Source: a bacterium
GTDB taxonomy: Bacteria > Ratteibacteria > UBA8468 > B48-G9 > DSTR01
NCBI GenBank assembly: GCA_029551285.1
Contig: JAKPFT010000070.1
Coordinates: forward strand, 1-33,118
Direction of reading: 5' to 3'
DNA: 33,118 bases
This document shows, in pieces, positions 25,382-33,118 of the stretch (positions within the stretch are counted from its first letter, which is position 1; each line of letters opens with the position of its first letter). Position numbers and translations under genes: made by a program. The notes under the pieces were generated by a model. The model was not told the DNA's origin. It did not search any database and was given only the letters and a program-made list of their open reading frames with translations.

Positions 25382-25645
25382 TGTCAAAAAAGGAAGGGAA
25401 TAACTGGCGAACGAATTGCGAAGGCACAGTTACAAGACAGGACGAAAAGCGGCAGCGCCCGGTAAGCGGCCCGGATAAGTCCATCCGGGACGCAATACCT
25501 TTGCCGGCTGTGTATGATCTCGCCACCTGGCGAGCGAGTTTGCCGGGTAACCGATTTCGGCGTAGTCCTTGTCTGTGCCGGAGCACTTTGAGTGAGCCAG
25601 TTTGTTCCCTTTCTTTTCATTCCTCTTTTATTCCTTTTATTGTTC
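25382..25645 (+). repeat. Inverted-repeat element, copy 2 (degenerate right end)
   Basis: Left end TGTCAAAAAAGGAAGGG at 25382. It aligns without gaps to copy 1 over about 255 bp at roughly 85% identity by eye, with a 48-bp block (25552-25599) identical to 11872-11919. The right terminal repeat is eroded here; a closer match TTCCTTTTTTGA lies at 25680-25691, so the true end may be there. Hairpins: 25470-25489 (CCCGGAT/ATCCGGG) and 25519-25534 (CTCGCC/GGCGAG). Confidence 0.8.
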
Positions 25646-25814
25646 TGCCTGTCCTTATCTCTCTCCCGTTCGTCTTTTATTCCTTTTTTGAACTACCCCC
25701 GCCGTCTTTTTCCCTCACAAGCAAGGGAGAAACCTTCTCATTTTCCCTGGGATACTGACTACCGCGGCTCCAGTCATATATCCTGACCGCCTGACGATAA
25801 AATTTAATCGACAT

Positions 25815-25843
25815 TTGGCGATACCCAGGTGCCGGGGTATAAT
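25815..25843 (+). promoter_or_regulatory. Promoter of the DUF362-Tat operon
   Basis: TTGGCG (25815-25820), 17-bp spacer, consensus TATAAT (25838-25843). Expected start is near 25850, leaving a leader of about 127 bases before the ATG at 25977. Confidence 0.7.
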
Positions 25844-25849
25844 CGCTGT

Positions 25850-25976
25850 GATTAGCACCGGCGCAGGTTTGCCCTCCCGCGTTTCACCTTGCTAAAAGAG
25901 GGCAGGCGAAGACTTAAGAAAACGCTTTAACTGGGGCTATTAAAGCCTTTTATTATCAAAATGTTAGGAGGGGGAA
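25850..25976 (+). promoter_or_regulatory. Structured 5' leader of the DUF362-Tat operon
   Basis: Two hairpins are visible: TGCCCTC (25870-25876) with GAGGGCA (25898-25904), and GCTTTAA (25924-25930) with TTAAAGC (25940-25946), the latter followed by CTTTTATTAT. The second could act as a weak attenuator. GGAGGGGG then precedes the ATG. It matches no riboswitch class I recognise, including Moco, cobalamin, TPP, fluoride and c-di-GMP. Confidence 0.35.
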
Positions 25977-26873
25977 ATGGAAAGAAGGGAATTTCTGAAA
26001 AGAAGCCTGTGGGCGCTGGCGGCCGCTGGTCTTGCGGGACGGATCCGGTGGTTGAAGAGCGGAGTCGCTCAAGGGGCGGCCGAAACCTCTGAGATAGCGG
26101 TAGTCACTGGTGATGGGGAGGAAAACATTACTTTTCAGGCAGTAGGATTGATGGGCGGAATGGGTCGTTTTGTGAAAAAGGGGCAGAAGGTGGTGATAAA
26201 GCCAAATATCGCCTGGAATCGGAACGTAGAGCAGGCGGCCAATACTCATCCGGAGGTGGTCAAGGCTCTGGTAAAAATGTGCCGTCAGGCAGGCGCCTCC
26301 CAGGTGGTGGTGATAGATAATACCTGCAATCCCTGGAATTTAACTTACGTTACCAGCGGGATTGAGGCGGCGGTGAAAGAAGCAGGAGGTTTGATGAAAC
26401 CTCCGGTTTCCTTCAAGAAGGTAACCCTGGAGAAAGCGGTGGTACTCAAAGAAGCGGAAGTTCTGGAAGAAGTGCTGGCGGCAGACGTGGTCATTAATGT
26501 GCCGGTGGTGAAAGTCCACGGGTCTCAGGCCCGGGTGACGATTTCCATGAAGAATCTCATGGGGGTGGTCAAAGACCGGGGTTTCTTCCATCGGAGTGAC
26601 CTGAACAGGTGTATCGCTGAAATCTCCAGCTTTGTTAGACCGGTGCTGACCGTCCTGGATGCCACCAGGGTGTTGCTGACCAGAGGACCTCAGGGTCCTG
26701 GCGAGGTGAAGGTACTGAAAACAGTTGCCGCGGGAACTGATTTTGTGGCGCTTGATACCTACGGTGCCACCCTTTTAGGAGTGAATCCTGAGACGGTTGG
26801 CCACATCCAGATAGCCGCCGAGATGGGACTGGGAGAGAAGGACCTCGCCAGGGTAAGAATCAGGAAAAATTGA
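25977..26873 (+). CDS. Tat-exported DUF362-family protein
   Basis: 298 residues. It starts MERREFLKRSLWALAAAGLAG (quoted in part: RREFLKRS), a twin-arginine signal, and should be exported folded. The body matches DUF362: VVIKPNIAW, a VVVIDNTCNPW strand, and VVINVPVVKVHGSQARVTISMKNLMG (core VPVVKVHG and SMKNLMG), ending with a FVALDTYGATLLG segment. DUF362 proteins are widespread in anaerobes, often beside ferredoxins; their biochemical role is uncertain. Unlike many relatives it has no 4Fe-4S ferredoxin domain; the third gene of this operon provides four. It heads an operon that also encodes TatA and TatC. Confidence 0.85.
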   Translation: MERREFLKRSLWALAAAGLAGRIRWLKSGVAQGAAETSEIAVVTGDGEENITFQAVGLMGGMGRFVKKGQKVVIKPNIAWNRNVEQAANTHPEVVKALVKMCRQAGASQVVVIDNTCNPWNLTYVTSGIEAAVKEAGGLMKPPVSFKKVTLEKAVVLKEAEVLEEVLAADVVINVPVVKVHGSQARVTISMKNLMGVVKDRGFFHRSDLNRCIAEISSFVRPVLTVLDATRVLLTRGPQGPGEVKVLKTVAAGTDFVALDTYGATLLGVNPETVGHIQIAAEMGLGEKDLARVRIRKN

Positions 26874-26891
26874 GAAGAGGCTGCCGTAACC

Positions 26892-27527
26892 GTGAAAAAC
26901 AAGAGATTGCTCAGATTAGCCGTACAACTGGTATGTTTTACTGTGTTTGTTCTGCTTTTGGTCAGAACAAAATTTCCGCCTCCCGGAAGAGTTCCGGCTG
27001 GCTTATTTTTTCAGGCTGATTTTTATCTGGCTCTGATGACTTTTCTCTCTACTGGCCATCCAGCCCCTAACTGGTATCTGGCGCTGACCATGGGTTTCGC
27101 CGTCTTTGTTTTCGGAAACTTCTTCTGTTTCTGGATATGTCCTTTTGGGTCCGGTGTGGACCTTCTGAATCTGATATTTTTCAGAAGGCGCTGGCCCCTC
27201 CGGTGGAAACTGCCCCGCTGGTGTCGCTCAGGAAGATATATTTTGCTGGGTCTGATGGTCTCTCTCAGCGCAGGAATTTTTTTCCGGCTGAGCATACCTT
27301 TCGTTGCCTGGCTGTTTGATCCCTTCGGATTGATGGTTCGCGGGCTAACCCTGAAAAACTGGCCGTTTCTGGTTCTTCTGGTTGTAATTTCGGGAAGCAT
27401 TATCTTGCCCCGAAGCTGGTGTTTTTATCTTTGCCCACTGGGCACCTGTTATACCTTACTGGCGAAGGCCAGAGGAAAAATTCTCTCTAAGAAGGGAAGG
27501 GGAGATGGAGCCGATCAACCGTCGTAA
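26892..27527 (+). CDS. NapH/CcoG-like polytopic membrane protein
   Basis: 211-residue membrane protein with about four to five hydrophobic segments. Two cysteine motifs at membrane edges, CFWICPFGSG and CFYLCPLGTC, are the Fer4_5-type CxxxCP signatures of NapH, NosR and CcoG-like quinol-linked electron carriers. The cytoplasmic ferredoxin domain usual in NapH is absent. GTG start at 26892. The end overlaps the next gene, a NapG-like ferredoxin, by 23 bp, so the two probably form a NapGH-like electron conduit. Confidence 0.75.
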   Translation: MKNKRLLRLAVQLVCFTVFVLLLVRTKFPPPGRVPAGLFFQADFYLALMTFLSTGHPAPNWYLALTMGFAVFVFGNFFCFWICPFGSGVDLLNLIFFRRRWPLRWKLPRWCRSGRYILLGLMVSLSAGIFFRLSIPFVAWLFDPFGLMVRGLTLKNWPFLVLLVVISGSIILPRSWCFYLCPLGTCYTLLAKARGKILSKKGRGDGADQPS

Positions 27528-28140
27528 GTTCATTAAGTCATTATTTTGCACAGTGTTAGGAGTATTCCTGCCTGACCTCTGGGCAGCCGGGCAGAAAACT
27601 GCCGGCCTGATCAGACCACCAGGGGCAGTCGTTGAGGAAAGTTTTAATGACCTTTGCTGGCGCTGCGGGCTCTGTTTTAAGGTCTGTCCAGCTAAATGCT
27701 TGAAACCGGTTCCACCCGGGAAAGGCCTGACGCGCTGGCAAACACCGCATCTTATCCCGCGACAGGCCGGCTGTCTCAGATGTGGTAGTTGTGGCCGGGT
27801 TTGCCCTTCTGGTGCCATTCGCCTTGTGGAAATGGAGTCTGTCAAAATGGGCACAGCCAGTATTGAACCGGCTCGGTGTCTGGTCTGGACCCACCAGAAG
27901 GAATGCCTGGTTTGCCTGGAATACTGTCCAGTTGGCGCTATTATTCTTGACGGGAAAGGCAGGCCTGTGGTGGAGCCTTCTGTTTGTGTGGGTTGCGGGT
28001 TATGTGAGCAGCATTGTCCTGTTTTAGGGGCTAAGGCGGCCATTACCGTGACACCGGCTGGAGAAAAACGCTACTATCTCAAGGAGCGCCGTTATCAGGC
28101 TGTTTTGCCGTCAAACCGGAAGGGAGGCTGGTATGTTTAA
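27505..28140 (+). CDS. NapG-like Tat-exported protein with four 4Fe-4S sites
   Basis: 211 residues. A twin-arginine signal [10 protein letters not shown] (5-14) is followed by a hydrophobic stretch. Four cysteine groups follow: [12 protein letters not shown] (51-62), [12 protein letters not shown] (90-101), a spaced [18 protein letters not shown] (125-142), and [12 protein letters not shown] (161-172). This pattern is like NapG/MauM periplasmic ferredoxins that take electrons from NapH-type proteins. No nitrate reductase subunit is nearby, so the terminal acceptor is unknown; the DUF362 protein is a candidate partner. Overlaps tatA by 8 bp. Confidence 0.82.
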   Translation: MEPINRRKFIKSLFCTVLGVFLPDLWAAGQKTAGLIRPPGAVVEESFNDLCWRCGLCFKVCPAKCLKPVPPGKGLTRWQTPHLIPRQAGCLRCGSCGRVCPSGAIRLVEMESVKMGTASIEPARCLVWTHQKECLVCLEYCPVGAIILDGKGRPVVEPSVCVGCGLCEQHCPVLGAKAAITVTPAGEKRYYLKERRYQAVLPSNRKGGWYV

Positions 28141-28324
28141 TATTGGTCCTGCAGAATTAATTCTTATCCTGGTGATTATACTTATCCTCTTTGGAGCCAA
28201 AAGGTTACCAGAAATTGGCCGGGCCATGGGAAGGGCTCTGGGAGAGTTCAAGAAAGGTCTCCAGGAAGCCAGAAAGGAACTTGAGACACCCGAAAAAGAT
28301 GAGGGAAAAACAGAAGACAAGTGA
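28133..28324 (+). CDS. tatA: Twin-arginine translocase subunit TatA
   Basis: 63 residues. One short N-terminal membrane helix ([14 protein letters not shown]) leads through [14 protein letters not shown] to an amphipathic helix and an acidic-lysine tail, the standard TatA layout. It polymerises to form the export pore. GGGAGG precedes the ATG. Encoded directly after two Tat substrates and before tatC. No separate TatB is seen, so this may serve both roles, as in minimal TatAC systems. Confidence 0.93.
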   Translation: MFNIGPAELILILVIILILFGAKRLPEIGRAMGRALGEFKKGLQEARKELETPEKDEGKTEDK

Positions 28325-28328
28325 CTCC

Positions 28329-29036
28329 ATGAGTTTCCTGGAGCACCTGGAAGAACTTCGGCAGCGGATTATTACGGTTCTGGTCATCTGGGCAGTCGCG
28401 GCTATCAGCTCCTATGCTTTTGTAGGCAAAATACTTAAGTTTATCTTTGCCCCATTATCTCCATTTCAACAAAAACCAGTTTTTACCCGTCCCATGGAGC
28501 CGTTCATGGTTACCCTGGCTGTCTGTGCGCTGGCCGGGTCACTGGTGGCGCTACCGGTTTTTATGGCCGAATTGTGGCTCTTTGTTTCTCCAGGGCTTAC
28601 CCCGAAAGAGCGACAGTTTTCAAGATGGATTATTCTCAGTCTGGTCGTTTTTACCCTGGTCGGGATGGCTTTTGGCTTTTTTTTGCTGGTGCCGCTATCG
28701 CTGAAGATTCTCTTAGGCTTCAGTCAGGGCGTAATGTTACCTTTTCTTTCAGCCAGTTCCTACCTGATGTTTGTGGCCATCATCACCATCGGACTGGGGG
28801 TTGTCTTCAATCTGCCGGTGGCTATCAGCGCTCTGGCGGCACTGGGCATCGTCAAGCCAGAAACTTTAGTTGAAAACCGGAGGTTAGCGGTGGTTGGTGC
28901 CGTGGTGGTTGCGGCGGTGATCACGCCCACCACTGATGTAATTACCCAGTTACTCCTGGCCGGGCCGCTGGTGATTCTCTATGAAATCGGAATTATCTTC
29001 GCAAGAATTTTCAGCCGACAATCTCTTCAGAATTAA
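28329..29036 (+). CDS. tatC: Twin-arginine translocase subunit TatC
   Basis: 235-residue polytopic receptor for twin-arginine signals. The N-terminus SFLEHLEELRQRI is the TatC signature, followed by FMVTLAV and MAELWLFVSPGLTPKERQ, and six hydrophobic segments. The ATG at 28329, 4 bp after the tatA stop, is chosen by homology; an in-frame ATG at 28299 within tatA is possible. It closes the operon; 212 bp of non-coding DNA follow. Confidence 0.95.
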   Translation: MSFLEHLEELRQRIITVLVIWAVAAISSYAFVGKILKFIFAPLSPFQQKPVFTRPMEPFMVTLAVCALAGSLVALPVFMAELWLFVSPGLTPKERQFSRWIILSLVVFTLVGMAFGFFLLVPLSLKILLGFSQGVMLPFLSASSYLMFVAIITIGLGVVFNLPVAISALAALGIVKPETLVENRRLAVVGAVVVAAVITPTTDVITQLLLAGPLVILYEIGIIFARIFSRQSLQN

Positions 29037-29248
29037 AGACTTCTGGCGGTTCATTTAAGAAAAATTATTAACCTTTCAAATTAGCGAACTTGGCCCAGGT
29101 GTTTGTCCCGATAAGGTAACATAATAGTTCTTATACGACATTACGCTGATAACCATTTGTTTAAGAAAGACTTGGGTATGATATCCACAATGTTTGGCGA
29201 AATCAGGTCTTTTTTGAGCCGGAGATACGGGAAAAGGTTGGTAAAGGG
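29037..29248. other. Convergent intergenic region after tatC
   Basis: 212 bp with an AT-rich first half. No strong hairpin terminator is seen for tatC or the DUF4013 gene. A 33-codon open frame starting MISTMFGEIRS at about 29178 is present but unsupported as a gene. Confidence 0.3.
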
Positions 29249-29965
29249 TCAGGTCTTAGGTGTGGGACCGGAGGAATAAAAAAGGTCTGGTTCTGTGGTT
29301 TTAACGGGTACGGTCACAGATTGCCTGGGAAAAACCTTGCCGATGAGATGAATAGAAGCGTAACCGTCGTAAAAAAGGAGGAAACCAGCCAGGATAAGGC
29401 CAATGACCAGCTGGGTGATGAGGAAAATAATGGCCAGGGAGGCTATGTACAGGGAGAGAATGGTTGCGTAAGTGATGACGTAGTCCCGGGGTATGAGGAA
29501 AATACGGTCAAGAATTAGGGGAATGTTGAAGGCGCGGCGAAGATTTTTGCTTTCCAGCATGATGGGGATAGCCATGGGCAGCAGGAAGGTTGTGAAAATG
29601 AAGAAAAGAATCATAACCAGGTTAATTACCTGGCCGCGGACAAAAAATAAGGACAGAATTTTGCCTCCGGAAAGGGTTGATACAAAGAACCCGCTTAAAA
29701 GCATCAATAAAAAAGGGATAGCAAGATAAACCAGGGCCACTCCTGCTCCCATAACTCCCCAGATAAGCAATTCCTTCAGGTTTTCGTCCCACCGGGGGCT
29801 GGTTTTTTCCAGACGGAGAATCAGGTCCAGTTTTTTCAGGAGAAAGCCGATAGAAATGAACTGGATAATCGGGAAAAACAGTAGTGTCCCCCCTATCAGA
29901 ATGTCCTGAGCATTTCGGCCAGTCTTCGCCGTACTCCGGAAGGCTTCAAGTATTTTTTTTCTCAT
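29249..29965 (-). CDS. DUF4013-family membrane protein
   Basis: 238 residues with several membrane helices. The N-terminus [26 protein letters not shown] resembles DUF4013 proteins (core [11 protein letters not shown]), which are uncharacterised. Start ATG at 29965 (MRKKILEAF) is preferred over upstream in-frame codons that would extend deep into pdxJ. It overlaps the pdxJ end by 20 bp and closes a five-gene minus-strand operon. The tail is hydrophilic and proline-rich. Function unknown. Confidence 0.7.
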   Translation of the reverse strand: MRKKILEAFRSTAKTGRNAQDILIGGTLLFFPIIQFISIGFLLKKLDLILRLEKTSPRWDENLKELLIWGVMGAGVALVYLAIPFLLMLLSGFFVSTLSGGKILSLFFVRGQVINLVMILFFIFTTFLLPMAIPIMLESKNLRRAFNIPLILDRIFLIPRDYVITYATILSLYIASLAIIFLITQLVIGLILAGFLLFYDGYASIHLIGKVFPRQSVTVPVKTTEPDLFYSSGPTPKT

Positions 29966-30680
29966 AGGTGCGGATAAGGTGGTGCATTTCCCGGACGGCC
30001 TGCTCCAGGCCACAGAAAACAGCCCGACCGATAATGCTATAGCCGATGTTAAGTTCTTCCAAACCGGGAAGTCGGCAGATGGCAACTACGTTGCGGTAAT
30101 CAAGGCCGTGCCCGGCAAAAACCTTCAGGCCTGTGGAAAGGGCCAGTTCTGCGGCCCGGGTGAGCCGGTTAAGTTCCTTCATGGAACTGGTTTCATCTTC
30201 AGCTTCCGCGTAGCGGCCGGTGTGAAACTCAACTGAATCGGCCTGAAGTGTCCGGGCGGCTTCAATCTGGCGTTCTTCAGCCTCAATAAACAGGCTGACC
30301 GCAATCCCTTTTTCCTTGAAGGAAGAGACAATCGCTGCCAGACGCGTCTGTTGCCCTGCGACATCAAGTCCTCCCTCAGTGGTCAGTTCCTCCCGTTTCT
30401 CCGGAACCAGGGTAACCTGGTGAGGTTTCACCTGGAGAGCAACTTTAATGATTGGTTCAGCCGCGGCCATTTCCAGGTTAAGTTTTGTTTTTACAATGTC
30501 TTTGAGAAGGAAGACGTCTCGCTCCTGGATGTGTCGGCGGTCTTCGCGCAGGTGGCAGACGATGGAGTCGCAACCGGCCCTTTCGCAGACTAACGCGGCC
30601 TCCACCGGGTCAGGGGTGCGACCTTTTCTGGCTTGCCTCAGGGTCGCTACATGGTCAATATTAACACCCAATCGGATCAT
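29946..30680 (-). CDS. pdxJ: Pyridoxine 5'-phosphate synthase
   Basis: Joins 1-deoxyxylulose 5-phosphate and aminoacetone 3-phosphate to give pyridoxine 5'-phosphate; 244 residues. [17 protein letters not shown] (core [12 protein letters not shown]), [35 protein letters not shown] and [10 protein letters not shown] are family motifs, including the catalytic histidine and glutamate regions. Start overlaps the ybbR stop by 4 bp. PLP is the cofactor of HisC in the same operon and of LysA elsewhere in the window. Confidence 0.95.
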   Translation of the reverse strand: MIRLGVNIDHVATLRQARKGRTPDPVEAALVCERAGCDSIVCHLREDRRHIQERDVFLLKDIVKTKLNLEMAAAEPIIKVALQVKPHQVTLVPEKREELTTEGGLDVAGQQTRLAAIVSSFKEKGIAVSLFIEAEERQIEAARTLQADSVEFHTGRYAEAEDETSSMKELNRLTRAAELALSTGLKVFAGHGLDYRNVVAICRLPGLEELNIGYSIIGRAVFCGLEQAVREMHHLIRTYEKKNT

Positions 30681-31093
30681 GGTTTCCTCCTGTGGACAAG
30701 TACCTTTTCTGGTTCCACTCTGATAATGGCCACATCATCACTGGATGAGACCACTACCGGGACAATCTCGGATTCCTTTTGCTCGCATTCATCAGGATTG
30801 ACCAGGGCCAGAAAAAGTTTGTCTGAAGGAAGCGAAGCCTTTCGGGAAGCCTTTCCTCTGGACACAAAATAGATGTCAACGGTTGGCGGAGTAACCTGCC
30901 AGGGACCGGAATGGGGCGGCCTGACTTCAATCTTAACTCCCCGGGCTATTCTCAGGGGAACTGTTTGAAAAAACCGCTCCTTTTCACCGCTGACACTCAG
31001 GACGTAAAACCAGAGGGCGCAGCCGATCAAAAAGGCGTAAATCTTAAGCCTCCAGTGATGACCTATCGCTGACAGAAGTTTTCGTTTAATCAT
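30677..31093 (-). CDS. YbbR/CdaR-like single-pass regulator of CdaA
   Basis: 138 residues. One membrane helix near residues 16-33 ([17 protein letters not shown]) is followed by about one YbbR-type beta domain ([10 protein letters not shown].., PPTVDIYF.., VEPEKVLV). CdaR proteins usually carry up to four such repeats; this one is short. It overlaps cdaA by 8 bp, the arrangement known for cdaA-cdaR, and likely modulates the cyclase. Confidence 0.78.
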   Translation of the reverse strand: MIKRKLLSAIGHHWRLKIYAFLIGCALWFYVLSVSGEKERFFQTVPLRIARGVKIEVRPPHSGPWQVTPPTVDIYFVSRGKASRKASLPSDKLFLALVNPDECEQKESEIVPVVVSSSDDVAIIRVEPEKVLVHRRKP

Positions 31094-31844
31094 GGTTTGT
31101 GCGATTTAGCTGGAATGACTGTTCAATTCTCAAGCGCAGTTCAGAAAGCCCCAGGTTTTCGTACATCCGGCCTTCCACGGCCAGGGAAACATGGCCGGTT
31201 TCTTCCGAGACTACCACTACCAGAGCGTCGGTTTCCTCACTCAACTTCAGAGCGGAAAGGTGGCGTGTTCCCCAGAAGTGTTGCCTGGGACGCTCATCAA
31301 CGGGCAGAATACAGCCTGCGGCACTGACACGGTTGTTCTGAATAATAACGGCGCCATCGTGCAGGGGGCTGCCGGGATTAAAGATGGATGTCAGCACCTG
31401 TCGGGTAATGACACTATCCACAGGACAACCTGTTTCTACGTAAGTTCCCAGGGGCGTCGCCCGTTCCAGGACAATGATACTGCCACAATGCCTTTCGGCC
31501 AAATTTCTCACCGCTTCCAGAAGTTCGGTCACCTCAGGGGGGTGCAAAGTGGGGAATGGGAGCAGCCTGCCTGTCCCAAGTTTCCGTAGCACATTGCGCA
31601 GTTCAGGCTGAAAGATAATCACCAGAGCCAGAATGCCGATGGCAAAGATTTTCTCCAGCAGCCAGTTCAAAGTTGTCAGATGTAAGGTGTGAGCCAGCAG
31701 CGTAATGAGAAAGAGGATAAAAATACCCTTCAACAGTTGAATCGCTTTTGTCTCCCGGATAAAAAGGATAAGGTAGTAGATCAGAACAGAGACAATCGCA
31801 ATATCGCAGACGTCGGCAATCCGTAACGAAGAAACAAGTCTCAT
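31086..31844 (-). CDS. cdaA: Diadenylate cyclase CdaA
   Basis: Membrane-bound synthase of the second messenger c-di-AMP; 252 residues. About three membrane helices (residues 14-77) precede the DAC domain: FQPELRNVLRKLG, SPLHDGAVII with Asp163-Gly-Ala, and GTRHLSALKLSEETDALVVVVSEETG (core SEETDALVVVVSEETG). The catalytic DGA is intact, but the usual RHR motif reads RHL (Arg194, His195, Leu196). Start overlaps the hisC stop by 4 bp. c-di-AMP is tied to potassium, osmolyte and wall homeostasis (family knowledge). Confidence 0.93.
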   Translation of the reverse strand: MRLVSSLRIADVCDIAIVSVLIYYLILFIRETKAIQLLKGIFILFLITLLAHTLHLTTLNWLLEKIFAIGILALVIIFQPELRNVLRKLGTGRLLPFPTLHPPEVTELLEAVRNLAERHCGSIIVLERATPLGTYVETGCPVDSVITRQVLTSIFNPGSPLHDGAVIIQNNRVSAAGCILPVDERPRQHFWGTRHLSALKLSEETDALVVVVSEETGHVSLAVEGRMYENLGLSELRLRIEQSFQLNRTNHD

Positions 31845-32944
31845 AGAATTTGCTTCAAAGTTTTGACCAGCTTTTCGTTTTCGGCTCTCGTGCCAATGGT
31901 GATGCGCGCCAGATTGTCACCCAGACCGGCGGCAGGCATCAACCTGATAAGAATTCCCCTTTTTTCCAGTTCCTTTACGAGACCGGAGGCCGGCCTCTTG
32001 AAATCACAGAGGATGAAATTAGCCTGGGTGGGGATACAGGAAAAGCCTAATCTGGTTAACTCCCGGAAAAGGTATTTCTTTCCTCTGGAGTTTACCCGAA
32101 GCGCCCGGATGACATACTGTCTGTCTTTGAGAGCCGCCCTGGCGGCAACCTGAGCCAGACTGGTAGTGTTGAAAGGGGGCCGAATTTTTTCCAGTATTTG
32201 GACCATTTCTTCTGAAGCAATGCCATAACCGATGCGCAACCCGGCCAGCCCGTAAATTTTAGCAAAAGTTCGGGCAATAAGAACATGGCGCTGTCTGAAT
32301 GAGGGTAAGGCTGACCCGTAATTCTTGCTTTCCACATATTCGGCGTAAGCCTCATCGGAAATGGTGATAACCCGCTCCGGAAGCTCTCGCCAGAGCTGAT
32401 CCAGCTGGGAGCGGGTAAGAATCGTGCCTGTGGGATTATTGGGGTTACAGAGAATGAGGACCTTTGTTTTTTCTGTAATACTGGCCAGAATCCGTTCCAC
32501 GCTGTAGGAATAGTCCTCATTCAGAGGGATCTCCACGGCAACCGCCCCTATCATATGGCATAGAATGGGATAAATCAGAAACGATGGCCTGGGAAAAACC
32601 ACCTGGTCTCCAGGACTGACAAATGCTTGCAGGCATAAGGAAATAGCCTCGCTGGAGCCGCTGGTGATAATTAACTCTTCCGGTTTAACATTCAGGTGGC
32701 GGGAGAGGTCCTGTTTCAGATAATAGGCTGACCCTTCGGGATAGCGGGAAATACCTTTCAGATTCTGACGAAGTGCGGCCAGGACTTTAGGCGATGGTCC
32801 CAGCGGGTTTTCGTTAGAGGCTAATTTGATTACCGAGCGCAGCCCGTATTGGCGAAAAATCTCCTCAATGGGTCGGCCCGGCACATACACCTGAATATTC
32901 TTCAGACTGGGCCTGGCCAATGTTTCCAGATTAACCGTTTTCAT
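31841..32944 (-). CDS. hisC: Histidinol-phosphate aminotransferase
   Basis: PLP enzyme of 367 residues, transaminating imidazole-acetol phosphate with glutamate. SNENPLGPSP, ITSGSSEAI, LCNPNNPTGT, ISDEAYAEY and the PLP-lysine segment RTFAKIYGLAGLRIGYG are present. Start ATG at 32944 follows GGGGAGGA. Only 12 bp separate the start from repeat copy 3, so its promoter is either within the element or beyond the window. Some HisC relatives also transaminate aromatic keto acids, which would complete the phenylalanine route, but this is inference. Confidence 0.92.
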   Translation of the reverse strand: MKTVNLETLARPSLKNIQVYVPGRPIEEIFRQYGLRSVIKLASNENPLGPSPKVLAALRQNLKGISRYPEGSAYYLKQDLSRHLNVKPEELIITSGSSEAISLCLQAFVSPGDQVVFPRPSFLIYPILCHMIGAVAVEIPLNEDYSYSVERILASITEKTKVLILCNPNNPTGTILTRSQLDQLWRELPERVITISDEAYAEYVESKNYGSALPSFRQRHVLIARTFAKIYGLAGLRIGYGIASEEMVQILEKIRPPFNTTSLAQVAARAALKDRQYVIRALRVNSRGKKYLFRELTRLGFSCIPTQANFILCDFKRPASGLVKELEKRGILIRLMPAAGLGDNLARITIGTRAENEKLVKTLKQIL

Positions 32945-32956
32945 TTCCTCCCCACT

Positions 32957-33118
32957 GTGTCAAAAAAGGAAGGGGACAGCTGGCGAACGATTTGCGAAGG
33001 CACAGCTACAAGACAAGACGAAAAGCGGCAGCGTTCGGTAAGCGGACCGGGCAATTCCATCCGGGACGCAATACCTTACTCGGCGGTGTCTGAGCTCGCC
33101 AGATGGCGAGCGAGTTCG
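32957..33118 (+). repeat. Inverted-repeat element, copy 3 (cut by window end)
   Basis: Begins GTGTCAAAAAAGGAAGGGG, identical to the copy 1 terminal repeat, and aligns gap-free with copies 1 and 2 over all 162 bp present. Hairpins: CCGG (33047-33050) with CCGG (33061-33064), and GCTCGCC/GGCGAGC (33094-33111). Located immediately upstream of the hisC ribosome-binding site. Confidence 0.82.

Noticed and set aside
24874-25976. Housekeeping RNA (RNase P, tmRNA, SRP, 6S) in the long intergenic region
   Set aside because: None of the conserved core motifs could be found by eye on either strand.
29178-29279. 33-codon frame downstream of tatC
   Set aside because: Too short, no convincing ribosome-binding site, and overlaps the DUF4013 3' end antisense.

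Overview
The window reads as chromosomal DNA of an anaerobic bacterium with tightly packed, often overlapping genes and sigma70-type promoters. Almost every gene belongs to core metabolism: citramalate synthase, ArgH, LysA, HisA-like, HisC, nearly the whole chorismate/phenylalanine route, PdxJ, RibF and pyruvate phosphate dikinase. Iron-sulfur maturation-type proteins and PPDK suggest an anaerobe. DXP-dependent vitamin B6 synthesis (PdxJ) fits a diderm-like lineage. I cannot name the phylum; an uncultivated candidate lineage is possible but is only an inference. No rRNA, tRNA or CRISPR array was seen.

Layout. 1-8.4 kb: cimA (+); a topA-hisA pair (-); argH-lysA (+); apbE (-). 8.4-10.4 kb: a sugar-isomerase-like TIM barrel (+) and a ParA/ribbon-helix-helix pair (-). 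10.4-19.1 kb: an aromatic amino-acid region split into three units, aroE-aroK (+), aroA-aroC (-) and aroB-pheA-aroF (+). It is interrupted by a secreted propeller-dockerin protein and a 265-bp inverted-repeat element. 19.1-24.9 kb: iron-type alcohol dehydrogenase, creatininase-family hydrolase, ribF, ppdK (+). 24.9-26.0 kb: a 1.1-kb non-coding stretch rich in inverted repeats, containing a second copy of the element and a structured leader. 26.0-29.0 kb: an operon of a Tat-exported DUF362 protein, a NapH-like membrane protein, a NapG-like Tat-exported ferredoxin, TatA and TatC. 29.2-32.9 kb (-): hisC-cdaA-ybbR-pdxJ-DUF4013, all overlapping, with a third copy of the element directly upstream.

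Most notable signals. (1) A repeat family of about 265 bp with perfect 15-bp terminal inverted repeats, seen three times, with internal hairpins that show compensatory base changes between copies; one copy supplies the last codons and stop of aroK. (2) Back-to-back promoters that share or interleave their hexamers at topA/argH and parA/aroE, plus an apparently leaderless aroA. (3) A dockerin-bearing six-repeat propeller protein inside the shikimate region. (4) A compact operon that packages two Tat substrates with their own TatA/TatC. (5) Deviating motifs in otherwise recognisable enzymes (HisA, AroK, CdaA).
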